Origin: Candidatus Woesearchaeota archaeon
GTDB taxonomy: Archaea; Nanobdellota; Nanobdellia; Woesearchaeales; UBA583
Direction: 5' to 3'
NCBI GenBank assembly: GCA_023898345.1
Contig: CP060218.1
Coordinates: 620,001-684,000 of the forward strand
DNA length: 64,000 nt
The notes below the pieces were generated by a model. It saw nothing but the letters and a program-made list of their open reading frames with translations. It was not told where the DNA came from and ran no database searches. The stretch's first letter is position 1; every line of letters starts with the position of its first letter. The translations under genes and the position numbers were made by a program. Positions 35,356 to 44,463 of the stretch are shown here, piece after piece.

Positions 35356-36591
35356 ATGGACAAAGAATATCTTGCTCAAAGGATGAAGGAACTGCGCTCA
35401 CATTTTCCTATCCTCAACAGAAAAATTAGAAAACAGCCTCTTGTTTACTTCGACAATGCTGCAAGCTCTCAAAAGCCAAAGGAGGTTCTTGATGCAATGA
35501 CTTCGTTTTATTCTCAGTCGTATGCAAATGTTCACAGGGGTGCTCATACTTTGAGTATGGAGGCAAGTGAGGAATATGAAAAAGTACGCAAACTTGTTGG
35601 GGGCTTTGTCGGCTGTGACTCTGACGCTGTTGTTTTTACTTCAGGAACAACTCATAGTCTAAACCAAGTTGCTTTTGGGCTTGCTCATTTGCTCGACGAA
35701 GGGGACGTCATTGTTTTGTCTGAAATGGAGCATCACGCAAATATTGTTCCTTGGCAGATTGTTGCTCAAATGAAAAAGGCTAAGATCCGCTATATTCCTT
35801 TGAAAGAATATGATTTGGATTATGAAGCTGCGAGAGACCTTATTGATGAAAAGGTCAAAATTGTAAGTGTTTGCCACGTTTCAAATGTTTTGGGCACTGT
35901 CAATGACATTGATAAAATTGCAACTCTTGCTAGAAAAGTCGGAGCTATAATGGTTGTTGATGGCGCTCAGAGCGTTGGTCATATTGAGTTGAATCTTTAT
36001 GAAATGGATGTGGATCTTTTTTCTTTTTCAGCCCATAAACTCTGTGGTCCGACGGGCGTTGGTATTCTTTGCGGGAAAAAAAATATTCTTGATTTGATGG
36101 CGCCACTTATGTACGGGGGAGATATGATTGAAGAAGTACACTTTGAAAAAAGCAAGTTTGCTCCTGTTCCACAACGATTTGAAGCTGGAACTTTGAATAT
36201 TGCCGGCATCATTGGATTTGGCGCTGCTCTGAACTTCATGCGAGATTTTTGGCCTGACGACCTTGTTTATATTGAACGTTCACTTTGTGCTCACATGTGT
36301 GAAAAACTAAAGGAAGTGAAAGAACTTACTGTTCTTGGTCACAAAGAGGCAACTGGAAGAGCAAACGTCTTTACGTTCTCCATTGAACATATGCATGCAC
36401 ACGACATAGCTTTGCTTCTTGACGCAAAGGGAATTGCTGTACGCTCGGGACATCACTGCGCCATGCCGCTCGGACTTCGACTTGGATGTGGGAATACTGC
36501 GCGGGCAAGTCTTAGTTTCTACAACACCTTTGAAGAAATTGATTATTTTGTGAAGTGTCTTAAGGAGATTATTGAAAAGTATAGAAAATAG
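35356..36591 (+). CDS. sufS: Cysteine desulfurase SufS
   Basis: 411 residues, class V aminotransferase fold. YFDNAASSQKP starts the PLP domain, HHANIVPWQ binds the cofactor, and the PLP lysine is in SFSAHKLCGPTG (about K228). The catalytic cysteine is in RSGHHCAMPL (about C368), the group II (SufS) arrangement. It releases sulfur from cysteine for SufBCD. The partner SufE/SufU is not seen in this window. Divergent from sufC. Confidence 0.96.
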   Translation: MDKEYLAQRMKELRSHFPILNRKIRKQPLVYFDNAASSQKPKEVLDAMTSFYSQSYANVHRGAHTLSMEASEEYEKVRKLVGGFVGCDSDAVVFTSGTTHSLNQVAFGLAHLLDEGDVIVLSEMEHHANIVPWQIVAQMKKAKIRYIPLKEYDLDYEAARDLIDEKVKIVSVCHVSNVLGTVNDIDKIATLARKVGAIMVVDGAQSVGHIELNLYEMDVDLFSFSAHKLCGPTGVGILCGKKNILDLMAPLMYGGDMIEEVHFEKSKFAPVPQRFEAGTLNIAGIIGFGAALNFMRDFWPDDLVYIERSLCAHMCEKLKEVKELTVLGHKEATGRANVFTFSIEHMHAHDIALLLDAKGIAVRSGHHCAMPLGLRLGCGNTARASLSFYNTFEEIDYFVKCLKEIIEKYRK

Positions 36592-36606
36592 ATTTTCTTT
36601 TCTTTT

Positions 36607-36963
36607 TCAGGTTCCTTGTTTTGCAGTTCGCATCTTTTTCATGAATGCTAATTCAATGATTGCATCTTCAGGTGCTTCATCTTCTATGGTACTAATACAG
36701 GTAAGAATTTGATGTTCCTTTGTGCCTGTGTACACTTTTGGGTGCAGTCCTTCGGGATTAATGTATTCTTGTCCTTGTTGTACTGTTGCTATGCATGATG
36801 AACAGGAGCCGCCAAAACAGCCAAAGTTCACCTGTATGTTGTTGTCAAGAAGAATGTCTAAAATAGATTTTTTTGTTTTGAAGACTTTGTTGAGTTCTGT
36901 TTTTGGATCAATAGTTAGCTTTGCTGCTTCTTTGTCGTCAATGATGATGTGTAAGTGTACCAT
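36607..36963 (-). CDS. 2Fe-2S ferredoxin within the SUF cluster
   Basis: 118 residues. The beta-grasp domain has the plant-type pattern GCFGGSCSSC (Cys49, Cys54, Cys57) and the last cysteine in QILTC (Cys89). It may carry electrons or accept clusters in SUF assembly. It lies 2 bases after the sufD stop, so the sufB-sufD-ferredoxin order is one operon. A ferredoxin placed inside a suf operon is less common than SufE/SufU. Confidence 0.9.
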   Translation of the reverse strand: MVHLHIIIDDKEAAKLTIDPKTELNKVFKTKKSILDILLDNNIQVNFGCFGGSCSSCIATVQQGQEYINPEGLHPKVYTGTKEHQILTCISTIEDEAPEDAIIELAFMKKMRTAKQGT

Positions 36964-36965
36964 TT

Positions 36966-37856
36966 TTATGCTTCTAGTGTAACTCTTTCGAGTCTTGCCA
37001 GCACTTTGGCGTGTAGCGCTTCTTTGAGTATCTCAATTACTTGGGAGCGAGACAGTCCGCGCGAGTGCATGTAGTAGAGCAAGTCTTCTTCTATATTTGA
37101 TGTTGTTGCGCCGTGTGAGCAGGAAACTTCGTTGTTGTCCACTTCAAGAACAGGCTCGGAATGAACTTGCGCTCCTGTGTTGAGAAGAAGATTCTTGAGC
37201 TTTTGGTGTCCGCTTGCTCCTTTTGCTTCTTCTCTTATGTGAATGGTGGCGTCATTTGTTACGATGCTTTTTCCTTCGACGATGCAGCTCGACTCCAGAA
37301 ATGACTTGGAAGCTTTTCCTTTGTGCGTGATCATGCTGTCAATGAAGCTGTTTGCGTCCTGAGCAAGATATGCTGTTTGCTGTTCGTATGCTGAACTTTG
37401 TGCGAGCTGCGTTGTATTGAGGGAAATGTTCATTTTTTCGTAGATTCTGAGATGAAGGCATTTGGCATTTTCTTCTATGTCAATACTTGAACTTACAAAA
37501 ATTTGTGAGTTACTTTTCTCATATATTTGAACAGCCTCTCCTTTTTTGATTTTTATGTTTAGGGCGACAAAGCTTTGATCTTCGTACTCAATCTTTACTG
37601 TGCAGGACTGTACAATGTCTAGTACTAGCATTCCTTTTCCTGAAATCTTCAATCCTGCGTCTCCTTGTATTTTGTATGTTTTTTTTTCTTTGAGTTTTGA
37701 AAATATTTCTTTGGCTAACAGATGAACTTCGTTTTCAAAGTCTGCTTCTTGTTCTTCAAGGTCCCCTTGCTTTGTACAGCGCAACGACAAAGTGCTTTCT
37801 TTTTCTTGTTCTTCCAAAACATGTTCCCATTTCTTTCTCTCTTTGAGGTTTGCCAT
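36966..37856 (-). CDS. sufD: Fe-S cluster assembly protein SufD
   Basis: 296 residues, shorter than bacterial SufD (about 420). The N-terminal helices and beta-helix are weakly conserved. The C-terminal SufBD signature is clear: EPVLEVDNNEVSCSHGATTSNIEEDLLYYMHSRGLSRSQVIEIL, the conserved His and Cys of the SufB-SufD interface. It partners with SufB and SufC. It follows sufB by 3 bases. Confidence 0.92.
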   Translation of the reverse strand: MANLKERKKWEHVLEEQEKESTLSLRCTKQGDLEEQEADFENEVHLLAKEIFSKLKEKKTYKIQGDAGLKISGKGMLVLDIVQSCTVKIEYEDQSFVALNIKIKKGEAVQIYEKSNSQIFVSSSIDIEENAKCLHLRIYEKMNISLNTTQLAQSSAYEQQTAYLAQDANSFIDSMITHKGKASKSFLESSCIVEGKSIVTNDATIHIREEAKGASGHQKLKNLLLNTGAQVHSEPVLEVDNNEVSCSHGATTSNIEEDLLYYMHSRGLSRSQVIEILKEALHAKVLARLERVTLEA

Positions 37857-37859
37857 TTT

Positions 37860-40412
37860 TTAGAACCCATCCTCCATTTCCAGTTCAATAAGTTTATTGA
37901 GTTCAATTGCATATTCCAGAGGAAGCTGTTTGACGACGTCGCTGACAAATCCGCTGACAATCATTTGCTTTGCCTGTTCTTCGCTGAGTCCTCGGGCCAT
38001 GAGATAGTAAATGTCTTCCTCGCTGATTTTTCCTACTTTTGCTTCGTGGGCAACGGTTGCGTCGTCCGTTCCTATGTCCATGTTTGGGTACGTGTTACTA
38101 ACTGAATGTTCATCGACTAAAAGCGCGTCACACTCGACACTCACTTTCGCTCCTTTGGCGCTGCTGTTCACTTTGACGAGACCGCGATAACTTGATATTC
38201 CACTGTCTTTTGAAATGGATTTTGCTCGGATAATCGAAGAAGTATTTTTTCCGACGTGAATCATTTTCGCTCCCGTGTCTTGGTGTTGTCCCTTTGTCGC
38301 AAATGCTATTCCCAAACTTTCGCTGTGGCTGTTTTCTCCCACTAGTACTGAGGCTGGGTAGAGCATAGTTCGTCCGGAGCCTAAATTTCCGTTTACCCAA
38401 TCTACGTGTGCATCCTTTGCTAGAATTGCCCGTTTTGTGTTGAGATTGTATGTATTTTTTGACCAGTTCTCAATACTAGAATAACGAATTTTTGCTCCTT
38501 CTTCTGCAAAGAGTTCGACGCAGCCTGCATGCAAGGAGTTGACGGAGTAGACTGGCGCGGAGCAGTTATGTACAACAACGGAGCCGACGGTGTAGGTCTG
38601 AGTTTTTTCTACTTCTAAGTTATAGACTTGCTCTTGTGTAACAGTTCGCAGGGAAATTTTTTTTACTGGAACATACATATACTCTTCATCTATATGAAAC
38701 ATGCTTGCTCTCTTTTTGTTGTTCAAGCTATCTTCTAATCTAAGTCCTAAGATGTTTCCAACTTCTTTAAGATAGTATCCTGAAATTCCTATGGTGTACA
38801 TTGTCTGCCTTCCTTCTTTACTTCTGTCTCGTTTATTCAGAAATGCTGGTACGCCAAGTCGAATGTACATGTCTCGGATTTGTTTTGCCAAGAGAGGAGA
38901 AATAGTGTTTGTTCGTACTACTTCCTTGAAATTGTTCTCTTTGCCGGTTCTTTTACTATAGATATTTCCGTCTCCTTGCCAATATGCTTTGAGAAGTGCT
39001 TTTTGTTTTTCTGGACTTTCTTCTTCAACCCAGCTTGGAAGTTTCTTGCTATTTGCCGACTTGCCGAAAATCTCAAATATTCTACAGAGTTCAACACTTG
39101 AAAAAACAAGATTCACACCATTATTTTTTTCGTGCACTGCCTCATACGATTTCTCGATTCCAAAGACTTCTTTCATACACCCTTTTACTTCTTCAATGAA
39201 ATTTCCTTCTTTTGTACTAAAGGAAAAATTCAGATAAGAGCCTTTTGAAATGCTCCCTTCTGCTAGATAAAATCCTATTAAGGTGAAAAATGCTTTATTT
39301 GTTTTTACCCTTTTTTGAACTGTTGTGTATCCTGCGTTTTTTCCGAGGTATTTCTTAATGGGAAATGTTCTGGTCTCTTTTTCTTGGACTTCTTTTTTTC
39401 TTGGAATGCAAAGGTAATCTCCTTTTTTGATGTACTCTGGAATCACCCATTCTTTTTTCCACGAACTATTTTTCTCATTTTTTTCTTGTCTTTTTACGCA
39501 AAGAATAGGATGTTCAAAGGTTGCAGTGATATTTTGTGTTGAATCTGAATATATTTCAATGTCATAAAGATTTCCTGTGTAAAAGTGCTTGAATGTGTTT
39601 GTTACTTTATGATATGCTCCTGTATGCGAGAGAACATACTCTCCTTTTTTTATGCTTTCAATGGACTTTGCTCCTTCTTTTGTTTCTACTTTGTTTCCTT
39701 TTGTAAAGCAGCCTTCAATGTAGTGCAGTTCTGATCCTTTGTCGGCTATGATGAGTGTGTGCTCAAACTGTCCCCCTCCTTTGGCGTTCATTCTGAAATA
39801 GGCTTGCAGTGGAATGTCGAGCTTCACATTTGGCGGGATGTAAATGAAGGTCCCCCCGCTCCACACGGCTGCATGAAGCATGATGAACTTGTGATCTGTT
39901 ATGGGCACGCATCTGTTCATGAAATATTTTCTAACGAGTTCAGGATACTTTTGCAGGGCTATGTCCATGTTCTCGAAGATAATGCCTTTTTTCTTCCATT
40001 CTTCTTTGAGGTTGTGGTAGACCATCGAGCTATCGTACTGAGCACCAACGCCTGAGAGAGCTTGCTTTTCTGCCTCAGGTATTCCTAGTTTGTCGAAGGT
40101 CGCTCTGATGTCTTCGGGTACATCTTCCCAAGTCTGTGCTTCTCTTGTGTCGGGGTCTATATAATAGATAAGTTTGTCAAAATTTAGATCTGGAAGGTCT
40201 GGCCCCCAGTTTGGCATTGGCGTTTTCTCGAACAATTCTAAGGCTTTGAGACGTTTTTGAAGCATCCATTCTGGCTCTTGTTTGTCGGCAGAAATTTTGT
40301 GAATGAGCTCTTTACTTAGTCCGGGCTTTGCTGTGTAGCGTGATTTGGAGTGCTTGTTTGCTTCGTCGTAGCGCGATCTGTCGATGGAGAAATCTTTGAG
40401 CTGGTCTGTCAT
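37860..40412 (-). CDS. sufB: Fe-S cluster scaffold SufB interrupted by an intein
   Basis: 850 residues from ATG 40412; an upstream TTG at 40454 is open, but TTTTATAAAA is centred 29.5 bases before 40412. The host protein is 468 residues after splicing. N-extein ends ELHYIEG and C-extein begins CSAPVYSVNSLHAG; together they read YIEGCSAPVYS, the conserved SufB core whose Cys is the intein +1 residue. The C-terminal GTDDATVAHEAKVGKISEEDIYYLMARGL is the SufB end. SufB assembles the nascent Fe-S cluster with SufC and SufD. It starts the operon sufB-sufD-ferredoxin. Confidence 0.95.
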   Translation of the reverse strand: MTDQLKDFSIDRSRYDEANKHSKSRYTAKPGLSKELIHKISADKQEPEWMLQKRLKALELFEKTPMPNWGPDLPDLNFDKLIYYIDPDTREAQTWEDVPEDIRATFDKLGIPEAEKQALSGVGAQYDSSMVYHNLKEEWKKKGIIFENMDIALQKYPELVRKYFMNRCVPITDHKFIMLHAAVWSGGTFIYIPPNVKLDIPLQAYFRMNAKGGGQFEHTLIIADKGSELHYIEGCFTKGNKVETKEGAKSIESIKKGEYVLSHTGAYHKVTNTFKHFYTGNLYDIEIYSDSTQNITATFEHPILCVKRQEKNEKNSSWKKEWVIPEYIKKGDYLCIPRKKEVQEKETRTFPIKKYLGKNAGYTTVQKRVKTNKAFFTLIGFYLAEGSISKGSYLNFSFSTKEGNFIEEVKGCMKEVFGIEKSYEAVHEKNNGVNLVFSSVELCRIFEIFGKSANSKKLPSWVEEESPEKQKALLKAYWQGDGNIYSKRTGKENNFKEVVRTNTISPLLAKQIRDMYIRLGVPAFLNKRDRSKEGRQTMYTIGISGYYLKEVGNILGLRLEDSLNNKKRASMFHIDEEYMYVPVKKISLRTVTQEQVYNLEVEKTQTYTVGSVVVHNCSAPVYSVNSLHAGCVELFAEEGAKIRYSSIENWSKNTYNLNTKRAILAKDAHVDWVNGNLGSGRTMLYPASVLVGENSHSESLGIAFATKGQHQDTGAKMIHVGKNTSSIIRAKSISKDSGISSYRGLVKVNSSAKGAKVSVECDALLVDEHSVSNTYPNMDIGTDDATVAHEAKVGKISEEDIYYLMARGLSEEQAKQMIVSGFVSDVVKQLPLEYAIELNKLIELEMEDGF
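38565..39710 (-). other. Intein with LAGLIDADG homing endonuclease in SufB
   Basis: 382 residues (235-616 of the precursor). Begins CFTKGNKVETKEGAKSIESI (block A), block B TATFEHPILC with the TxxH histidine. Ends TYTVGSVVVHN, followed by Cys, so splicing uses Cys1, His-Asn and Cys+1. The two endonuclease motifs are LIGFYLAEGSIS and LLKAYWQGDGNIY with acidic residues kept, so homing activity is likely. The insertion site (YIEG/C) is a known hot spot for SufB inteins. Confidence 0.95.
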
Positions 40413-40581
40413 GTCTGCTTTTGTTTGGCGGCTTTGTTTTATAAAATTTAACAATTGTTAATTGTGTTGTGTTTGTTGTTCTTTATGGCAAGACGCAGCA
40501 TTTTTCTTTAATGCAGAACTTTGAGGATAAAAAGGAATCCAAGAAATTATAAACAGTTCCCAAAAAATAAGACTTAGGACT

Positions 40582-41397
40582 ATGGTAGAGACTTTTGATT
40601 CAGATTTTCGAAAACAGCCAACATTCACCTTAAGAAATTCAGATGGCCAACTTATCGGAAATTTTACCCAAAGAAATAATGGAGTTTTAGTTCCCTTCGA
40701 TGGAAGTGGAGACATTCCCTTAAAATATTGGACTTCTTATCCCCTTCACATAGATACATTTCCTCTTGAAAGAGTAGCTTATGATAAAATGAATGTAGAG
40801 ATTTTGGATTTGGAAAGAAGACTGTTCCCCTTCCCGGATTCGCAAATTTTATCTTCTGTCAAAGGAATAGGGTCACAAGTAGTAGATTCATTATTTTTTT
40901 TAAGGACAAATCCAATTGAAGTAATTCAAAAAATCATTAATAGTTTTAGAAGCAAGAAGCAACTTAAGGATAACATGAAGTATTTAGACGATAATGGAAT
41001 AACTGAAATTACTGATAAATTTAGAAAAATGCAGAAAGATTTAAACCACTTAAACATAAAAATTATTGCGCCCCAAAGGTATATTTTTGAACTTGGTGGT
41101 GGAGAGTATGAGTTTATACTTTCACCAGGAGGACAAATAATAAATATGGGCCAAATGGAGTATTCTCATTTAAAATCGTGGGATTTGAGTACGTACCAAA
41201 TGCTGGATGATTATGATGAGATGGTTTCAGACCAACAATCCTTATTTGCTAATGCCTTGCAGTCTGAACCAAACTTACTTTCTTTAGCTGATAAAAAAAC
41301 GTATAGAAATGCCTGTTTAAGATTAAAGACTTTATACACCCTTCACGGTCTCCCATATTTGGAAGGGCAAAAGTTTACAGGATTAATTTCTATCTAA
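40582..41397 (+). CDS. Hypothetical protein, no family recognised
   Basis: 271 residues between the SUF and ribosomal clusters. No signal peptide or membrane helix. The middle shows LSSVKGIGSQVVDSLFFL (a possible helix-hairpin-like G-x-G), a charged helical stretch (about residues 115-165), then beta-like ELGGGEYEFILSPGGQI. AATTATAAA near 40546-40553 lies about 32 bases before the ATG. I could not assign a function. Confidence 0.65.
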   Translation: MVETFDSDFRKQPTFTLRNSDGQLIGNFTQRNNGVLVPFDGSGDIPLKYWTSYPLHIDTFPLERVAYDKMNVEILDLERRLFPFPDSQILSSVKGIGSQVVDSLFFLRTNPIEVIQKIINSFRSKKQLKDNMKYLDDNGITEITDKFRKMQKDLNHLNIKIIAPQRYIFELGGGEYEFILSPGGQIINMGQMEYSHLKSWDLSTYQMLDDYDEMVSDQQSLFANALQSEPNLLSLADKKTYRNACLRLKTLYTLHGLPYLEGQKFTGLISI

Positions 41398-41449
41398 GAT
41401 TTTATTTATATTGATAATGAGACTTTCGAAAACACTCCTCCCAATAATC

Positions 41450-41457
41450 TTTATAAA
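41450..41457 (+). promoter_or_regulatory. TATA box of the ribosomal protein cluster
   Basis: TTTATAAA. Transcription is expected near 41480, 137 bases upstream of rpl3. This is the only gene group here with a long predicted leader. Confidence 0.6.
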
Positions 41458-41489
41458 GCAAATTCCATTCCCTAAGGTATTACTTTTCT

Positions 41490-41582
41490 ATGAGTAATCC
41501 AGGGAAAAAGCGGCCAATGTCCTTTTTTGAGGAAAAGCCCTCCTGGCAAGTACCAAAATTCGACATAGCGATTTGGTTCTAA
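41490..41582 (+). CDS. 30-codon open frame in the rpl3 leader
   Basis: Begins ATG ten bases after the predicted transcription start and encodes a 30-residue peptide (MSNPGKKRPMSFFEEKPSWQ, then VPKFDIAIWF). The frame stops 34 bases before the rpl3 ATG. It may be a leader peptide for ribosomal protein control, a small structural protein, or chance. No family is recognised. Confidence 0.35.
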   Translation: MSNPGKKRPMSFFEEKPSWQVPKFDIAIWF

Positions 41583-41616
41583 TTGCGCATTTCCATGATG
41601 CAAAAACAAGTAAAAA

Positions 41617-42615
41617 ATGGGAGCACCAAGCACAAGAAAAAGAGGGAGCAAGCAATACTGGCCTAGAGTTAGAGCTGGAAAGCAAACTCCCGTCGTAAAT
41701 GCGTGGAACTCTAAAATTCTGCCTAAAGAGACAGGATTCTTAGGATTTCCAGCATACAAAGTAGGAATGACAAGCGTTGGAGTTATTGACAATTTTTCTC
41801 ACACTCTGACAAAGGGAACGGAAATTAATGTTCCGGTAACAGTTCTCGAATGTCCTCCTGTACGAGTTCTCTCACTAAAACTTCTCGCTTACGATGAATA
41901 TGAAAATCTTCAAATCGTAAAAGAAATTAGTGCAGCTGTAAAGGATAAACACTTGGCAAAAAAAATTGATCTTGCTAAGAAAGCTCCAAAAGTTCCTGGT
42001 CTTGAGGAAGTTCAGAAACTTTGTGAAGAACATGACGTTGAGGAAGTTCGTATTAAAATTAGTACGCAGCCTTCTCACACTGGAATAGGAAAAAAGAAAC
42101 CTGACGTTCTTGAGCTTGCTTTGAGCGGCAACATTACAGAACAGCTTACTTTTGCTCTTGCTAAACTAGGAACTGAGATTAAAGTTTCAGATGTTTTCCA
42201 AGGTGGAGAACTTGTTGATTCTCACGGTGTGACAACAGGAAAAGGATTCCAAGGAGCTGTAAAGCGTTTTGGTGTTAAACTTACTTCTCACAAGTCCGAA
42301 AAGAAAAGGAGACACGCAGGAAACGTCGGAGCTTGGACTCCATCCAGAGTTTCTCACACCATTCCTTTGCCAGGTCAGCACGGATACCACGAAAGAACGG
42401 AGTGGAATAAGTGGATCATTAAAGTTTCTGCAAAACCTGAAGATGTTAATCCTAAACAAGGTTTCCTTCAATATGGTGAAGTACGTTCAGAATATCTTCT
42501 CGTAAAGGGAAGTATTCAAGGACCTAGAAAAAGAATGGTTACTCTCGTACGTGCAACGCGCCCTAACAAGCGATATCCAAAGGTAGCGCCACAAATTACC
42601 TACATCAGCAAATAA
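41617..42615 (+). CDS. rpl3: 50S ribosomal protein L3 (uL3), archaeal
   Basis: 332 residues. The N-terminus GAPSTRKRGSKQYWPRVRA and GFPAYKVGMTSV are archaeal/eukaryotic L3 features. The core GVTTGKGFQGAVKRFGVK holds the extension toward the peptidyl-transferase centre, and PGQHGYHERTEWNKWI follows it. Binds 23S rRNA early in 50S assembly. First ribosomal gene of the cluster; two bases separate it from rpl4. Confidence 0.97.
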   Translation: MGAPSTRKRGSKQYWPRVRAGKQTPVVNAWNSKILPKETGFLGFPAYKVGMTSVGVIDNFSHTLTKGTEINVPVTVLECPPVRVLSLKLLAYDEYENLQIVKEISAAVKDKHLAKKIDLAKKAPKVPGLEEVQKLCEEHDVEEVRIKISTQPSHTGIGKKKPDVLELALSGNITEQLTFALAKLGTEIKVSDVFQGGELVDSHGVTTGKGFQGAVKRFGVKLTSHKSEKKRRHAGNVGAWTPSRVSHTIPLPGQHGYHERTEWNKWIIKVSAKPEDVNPKQGFLQYGEVRSEYLLVKGSIQGPRKRMVTLVRATRPNKRYPKVAPQITYISK

Positions 42616-42617
42616 AA

Positions 42618-43418
42618 ATGAAACTCACTATATTAGATAAAACTGGAACAAAGGTTGGAGACTTTGATTTGGAGCTGCATGAGGATATTCGTGAAGACAT
42701 CTTCAAAAAAGCGTACTTGGCAGAGAACTCTTTGTTTAAACAGGAACAAGGAGCAGATCCTGAAGCTGGAAAGAAAGCTGCAATTCATCTCTCTAAGAGA
42801 AGAAGAAAATTTAGAACAACATACGGAAGAGGAGGTTCAAGAACCCCTAAGAAAGTTATGTGGGCTCGTGGACGTCAGCTTCGTTTTGTCGGCGCTTTTG
42901 CTCCGAACACTGTTGGTGGACGAAAAGCACATCCTCCTAAAGCAGAGAAAAAAATCTATGGCAACATCAACAACAAAGAATGGGAAAGGGCACTTCGTGT
43001 TGGACTTGCAGCTTGTTTTGATAAAGAACTTGTCAGTAAGAATGGACAAAAGGTTCCTGAAAACTACCCGCTTGTTCTTGACGACAGCCTAGAAGCACTT
43101 TCCAAAACTAAGGAAGTAGAAGAAGCGCTTGTGAAACTTGGCTTTGAAGAGGAAGTTGCAAGAACAAAGGTTCGTAAGGTTAGAGCTGGACATGGAACAA
43201 TGAGAGGAAGAACGTACAAGGACAAAAGAGGTCCGCTTGTCGTTGTTTCCAAAGAAGAAGCACCACTTATCAAGGCTGTGAAAAATGTAAAAGGCTTTGA
43301 AGTTTTGACACCTGAACTTTTGATGGTAAGCGACTTTGGTATGAGTGAAAAACCGGGACGAGCACTTCTTTTCACAAAGTCTGCACTTGCTGAATTTAAG
43401 GAGGTTCTCTCACAGTAA
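42618..43418 (+). CDS. rpl4: 50S ribosomal protein L4 (uL4)
   Basis: 266 residues. RRRKFRTTYGRGGSRTPKKVMWARG is the extended loop reaching the exit tunnel, and GGRKAHPPKAEKKIYGNINNKEWERALR is archaeal/eukaryotic-type. KVRAGHGTMRGRTYKDKRGPLVVV follows. Typical archaeal length. Confidence 0.97.
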   Translation: MKLTILDKTGTKVGDFDLELHEDIREDIFKKAYLAENSLFKQEQGADPEAGKKAAIHLSKRRRKFRTTYGRGGSRTPKKVMWARGRQLRFVGAFAPNTVGGRKAHPPKAEKKIYGNINNKEWERALRVGLAACFDKELVSKNGQKVPENYPLVLDDSLEALSKTKEVEEALVKLGFEEEVARTKVRKVRAGHGTMRGRTYKDKRGPLVVVSKEEAPLIKAVKNVKGFEVLTPELLMVSDFGMSEKPGRALLFTKSALAEFKEVLSQ

Positions 43419-43419
43419 A

Positions 43420-43725
43420 ATGACAGAGGCAAATATGGAAGAGGTTTACAAAAAGGAGCTTTCATCTCAGTTTTATGATGTCATCCTTAAAGCAGTTGTT
43501 TCTGAAAAGGCAACGCGTTTAACAGAGTTTGACAACAAATTGAGCTTTGAAGTTGCAGATAATGCGTCAAAACCTATGATTAAGTTACTTATTGAAAATG
43601 AATTCAAGAAGAAGGTCAAGAAGGTAAATGTAATCAGAGCTATTAATGGTAAGAAAAGGGCAATTGTAACATTTGTCGACGATGGTGTGGCATCAGACCT
43701 CTCATCTGAACTAGGATTGGTATAG
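43420..43725 (+). CDS. rpl23: 50S ribosomal protein L23 (uL23)
   Basis: 101 residues. Starts MTEANMEEVYKKELSSQFYD; the family core KAVVSEKATRLTEFDNKLSFEVADNASKPMIK and FKKKVKKVNVIRAINGKKRAIVTF is clear. Sits at the tunnel exit and docks SRP. An in-frame upstream start (43345) lies inside rpl4 and is rejected; the ATG at 43420 directly follows the rpl4 stop. Confidence 0.96.
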   Translation: MTEANMEEVYKKELSSQFYDVILKAVVSEKATRLTEFDNKLSFEVADNASKPMIKLLIENEFKKKVKKVNVIRAINGKKRAIVTFVDDGVASDLSSELGLV

Positions 43726-43729
43726 AAAA

Positions 43730-44461
43730 ATGGGAAAAAGACTTATACAACAAAGAAGAGGAAGAGGAACTTCAACATATCGTGCACACAGTTTTCACTT
43801 TGCTGGAAAACTCTCCTACAATACATATAACAAGGACAGCATTGTCAAGGGAAAAATTATGGAGTTCATCCACTCTAGAGGACACAGTGCACCTTTGATG
43901 AAAGTTATCTATGAAGACGGACGAGAAGCACTTATGCCTGCATATGAAAAAGCAGTAGTTGGTGCAAACCTTGAAATTAACCAAAAGGAAACTGTTTCCG
44001 AGAGTGACATTAAAGTAGGTTCTGCTTACTTACTTAAGAACATCCCAGAAGGTACGAGTATTTACAATATTGAACTCACTCCTGGAGACTCTGGAAAGCT
44101 AGTTCGTAGTGGTGGTAGCTTTGCAACAGTTGTCGGACACCTCAAAGGAATGACAAAGATTCAGCTCCCTTCCAAAAAAGAGAAGCTTGTTAATAGCAAT
44201 TCCCGTGCCTTTGTCGGCGCTATTGGTGGAGGAGCAAGACTTGAGAAACCATTCTTGAAGGCTGGTGCAAAGTTTATGCAGATGAAGAAGAAAAACAAAC
44301 TGTATCCTAGAGTGTCTGGTGTTGCAATGAGTGCTGTTGATCACCCACACGGTGGTACAAGATCTTTGAGAAAGGGTCGTCCTACTATTGCTCCGCACAA
44401 CGCACCGCCTGGACGTAAGGTCGGTATGTTGAGACCTAAGCATACGGGGAGGAACAAGTAA
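43730..44461 (+). CDS. rpl2: 50S ribosomal protein L2 (uL2)
   Basis: 243 residues. MGKRLIQQRRGRGTSTYRAHS is the archaeal start. AGAKFMQMKKKNK and the conserved MSAVDHPHGGTRSLRKGRPT hold the functionally important His-Pro-His-Gly-Gly near the peptidyl-transferase centre. Ends RKVGMLRPKHTGRNK. Confidence 0.97.
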   Translation: MGKRLIQQRRGRGTSTYRAHSFHFAGKLSYNTYNKDSIVKGKIMEFIHSRGHSAPLMKVIYEDGREALMPAYEKAVVGANLEINQKETVSESDIKVGSAYLLKNIPEGTSIYNIELTPGDSGKLVRSGGSFATVVGHLKGMTKIQLPSKKEKLVNSNSRAFVGAIGGGARLEKPFLKAGAKFMQMKKKNKLYPRVSGVAMSAVDHPHGGTRSLRKGRPTIAPHNAPPGRKVGMLRPKHTGRNK

Positions 44462-44463
44462 AA

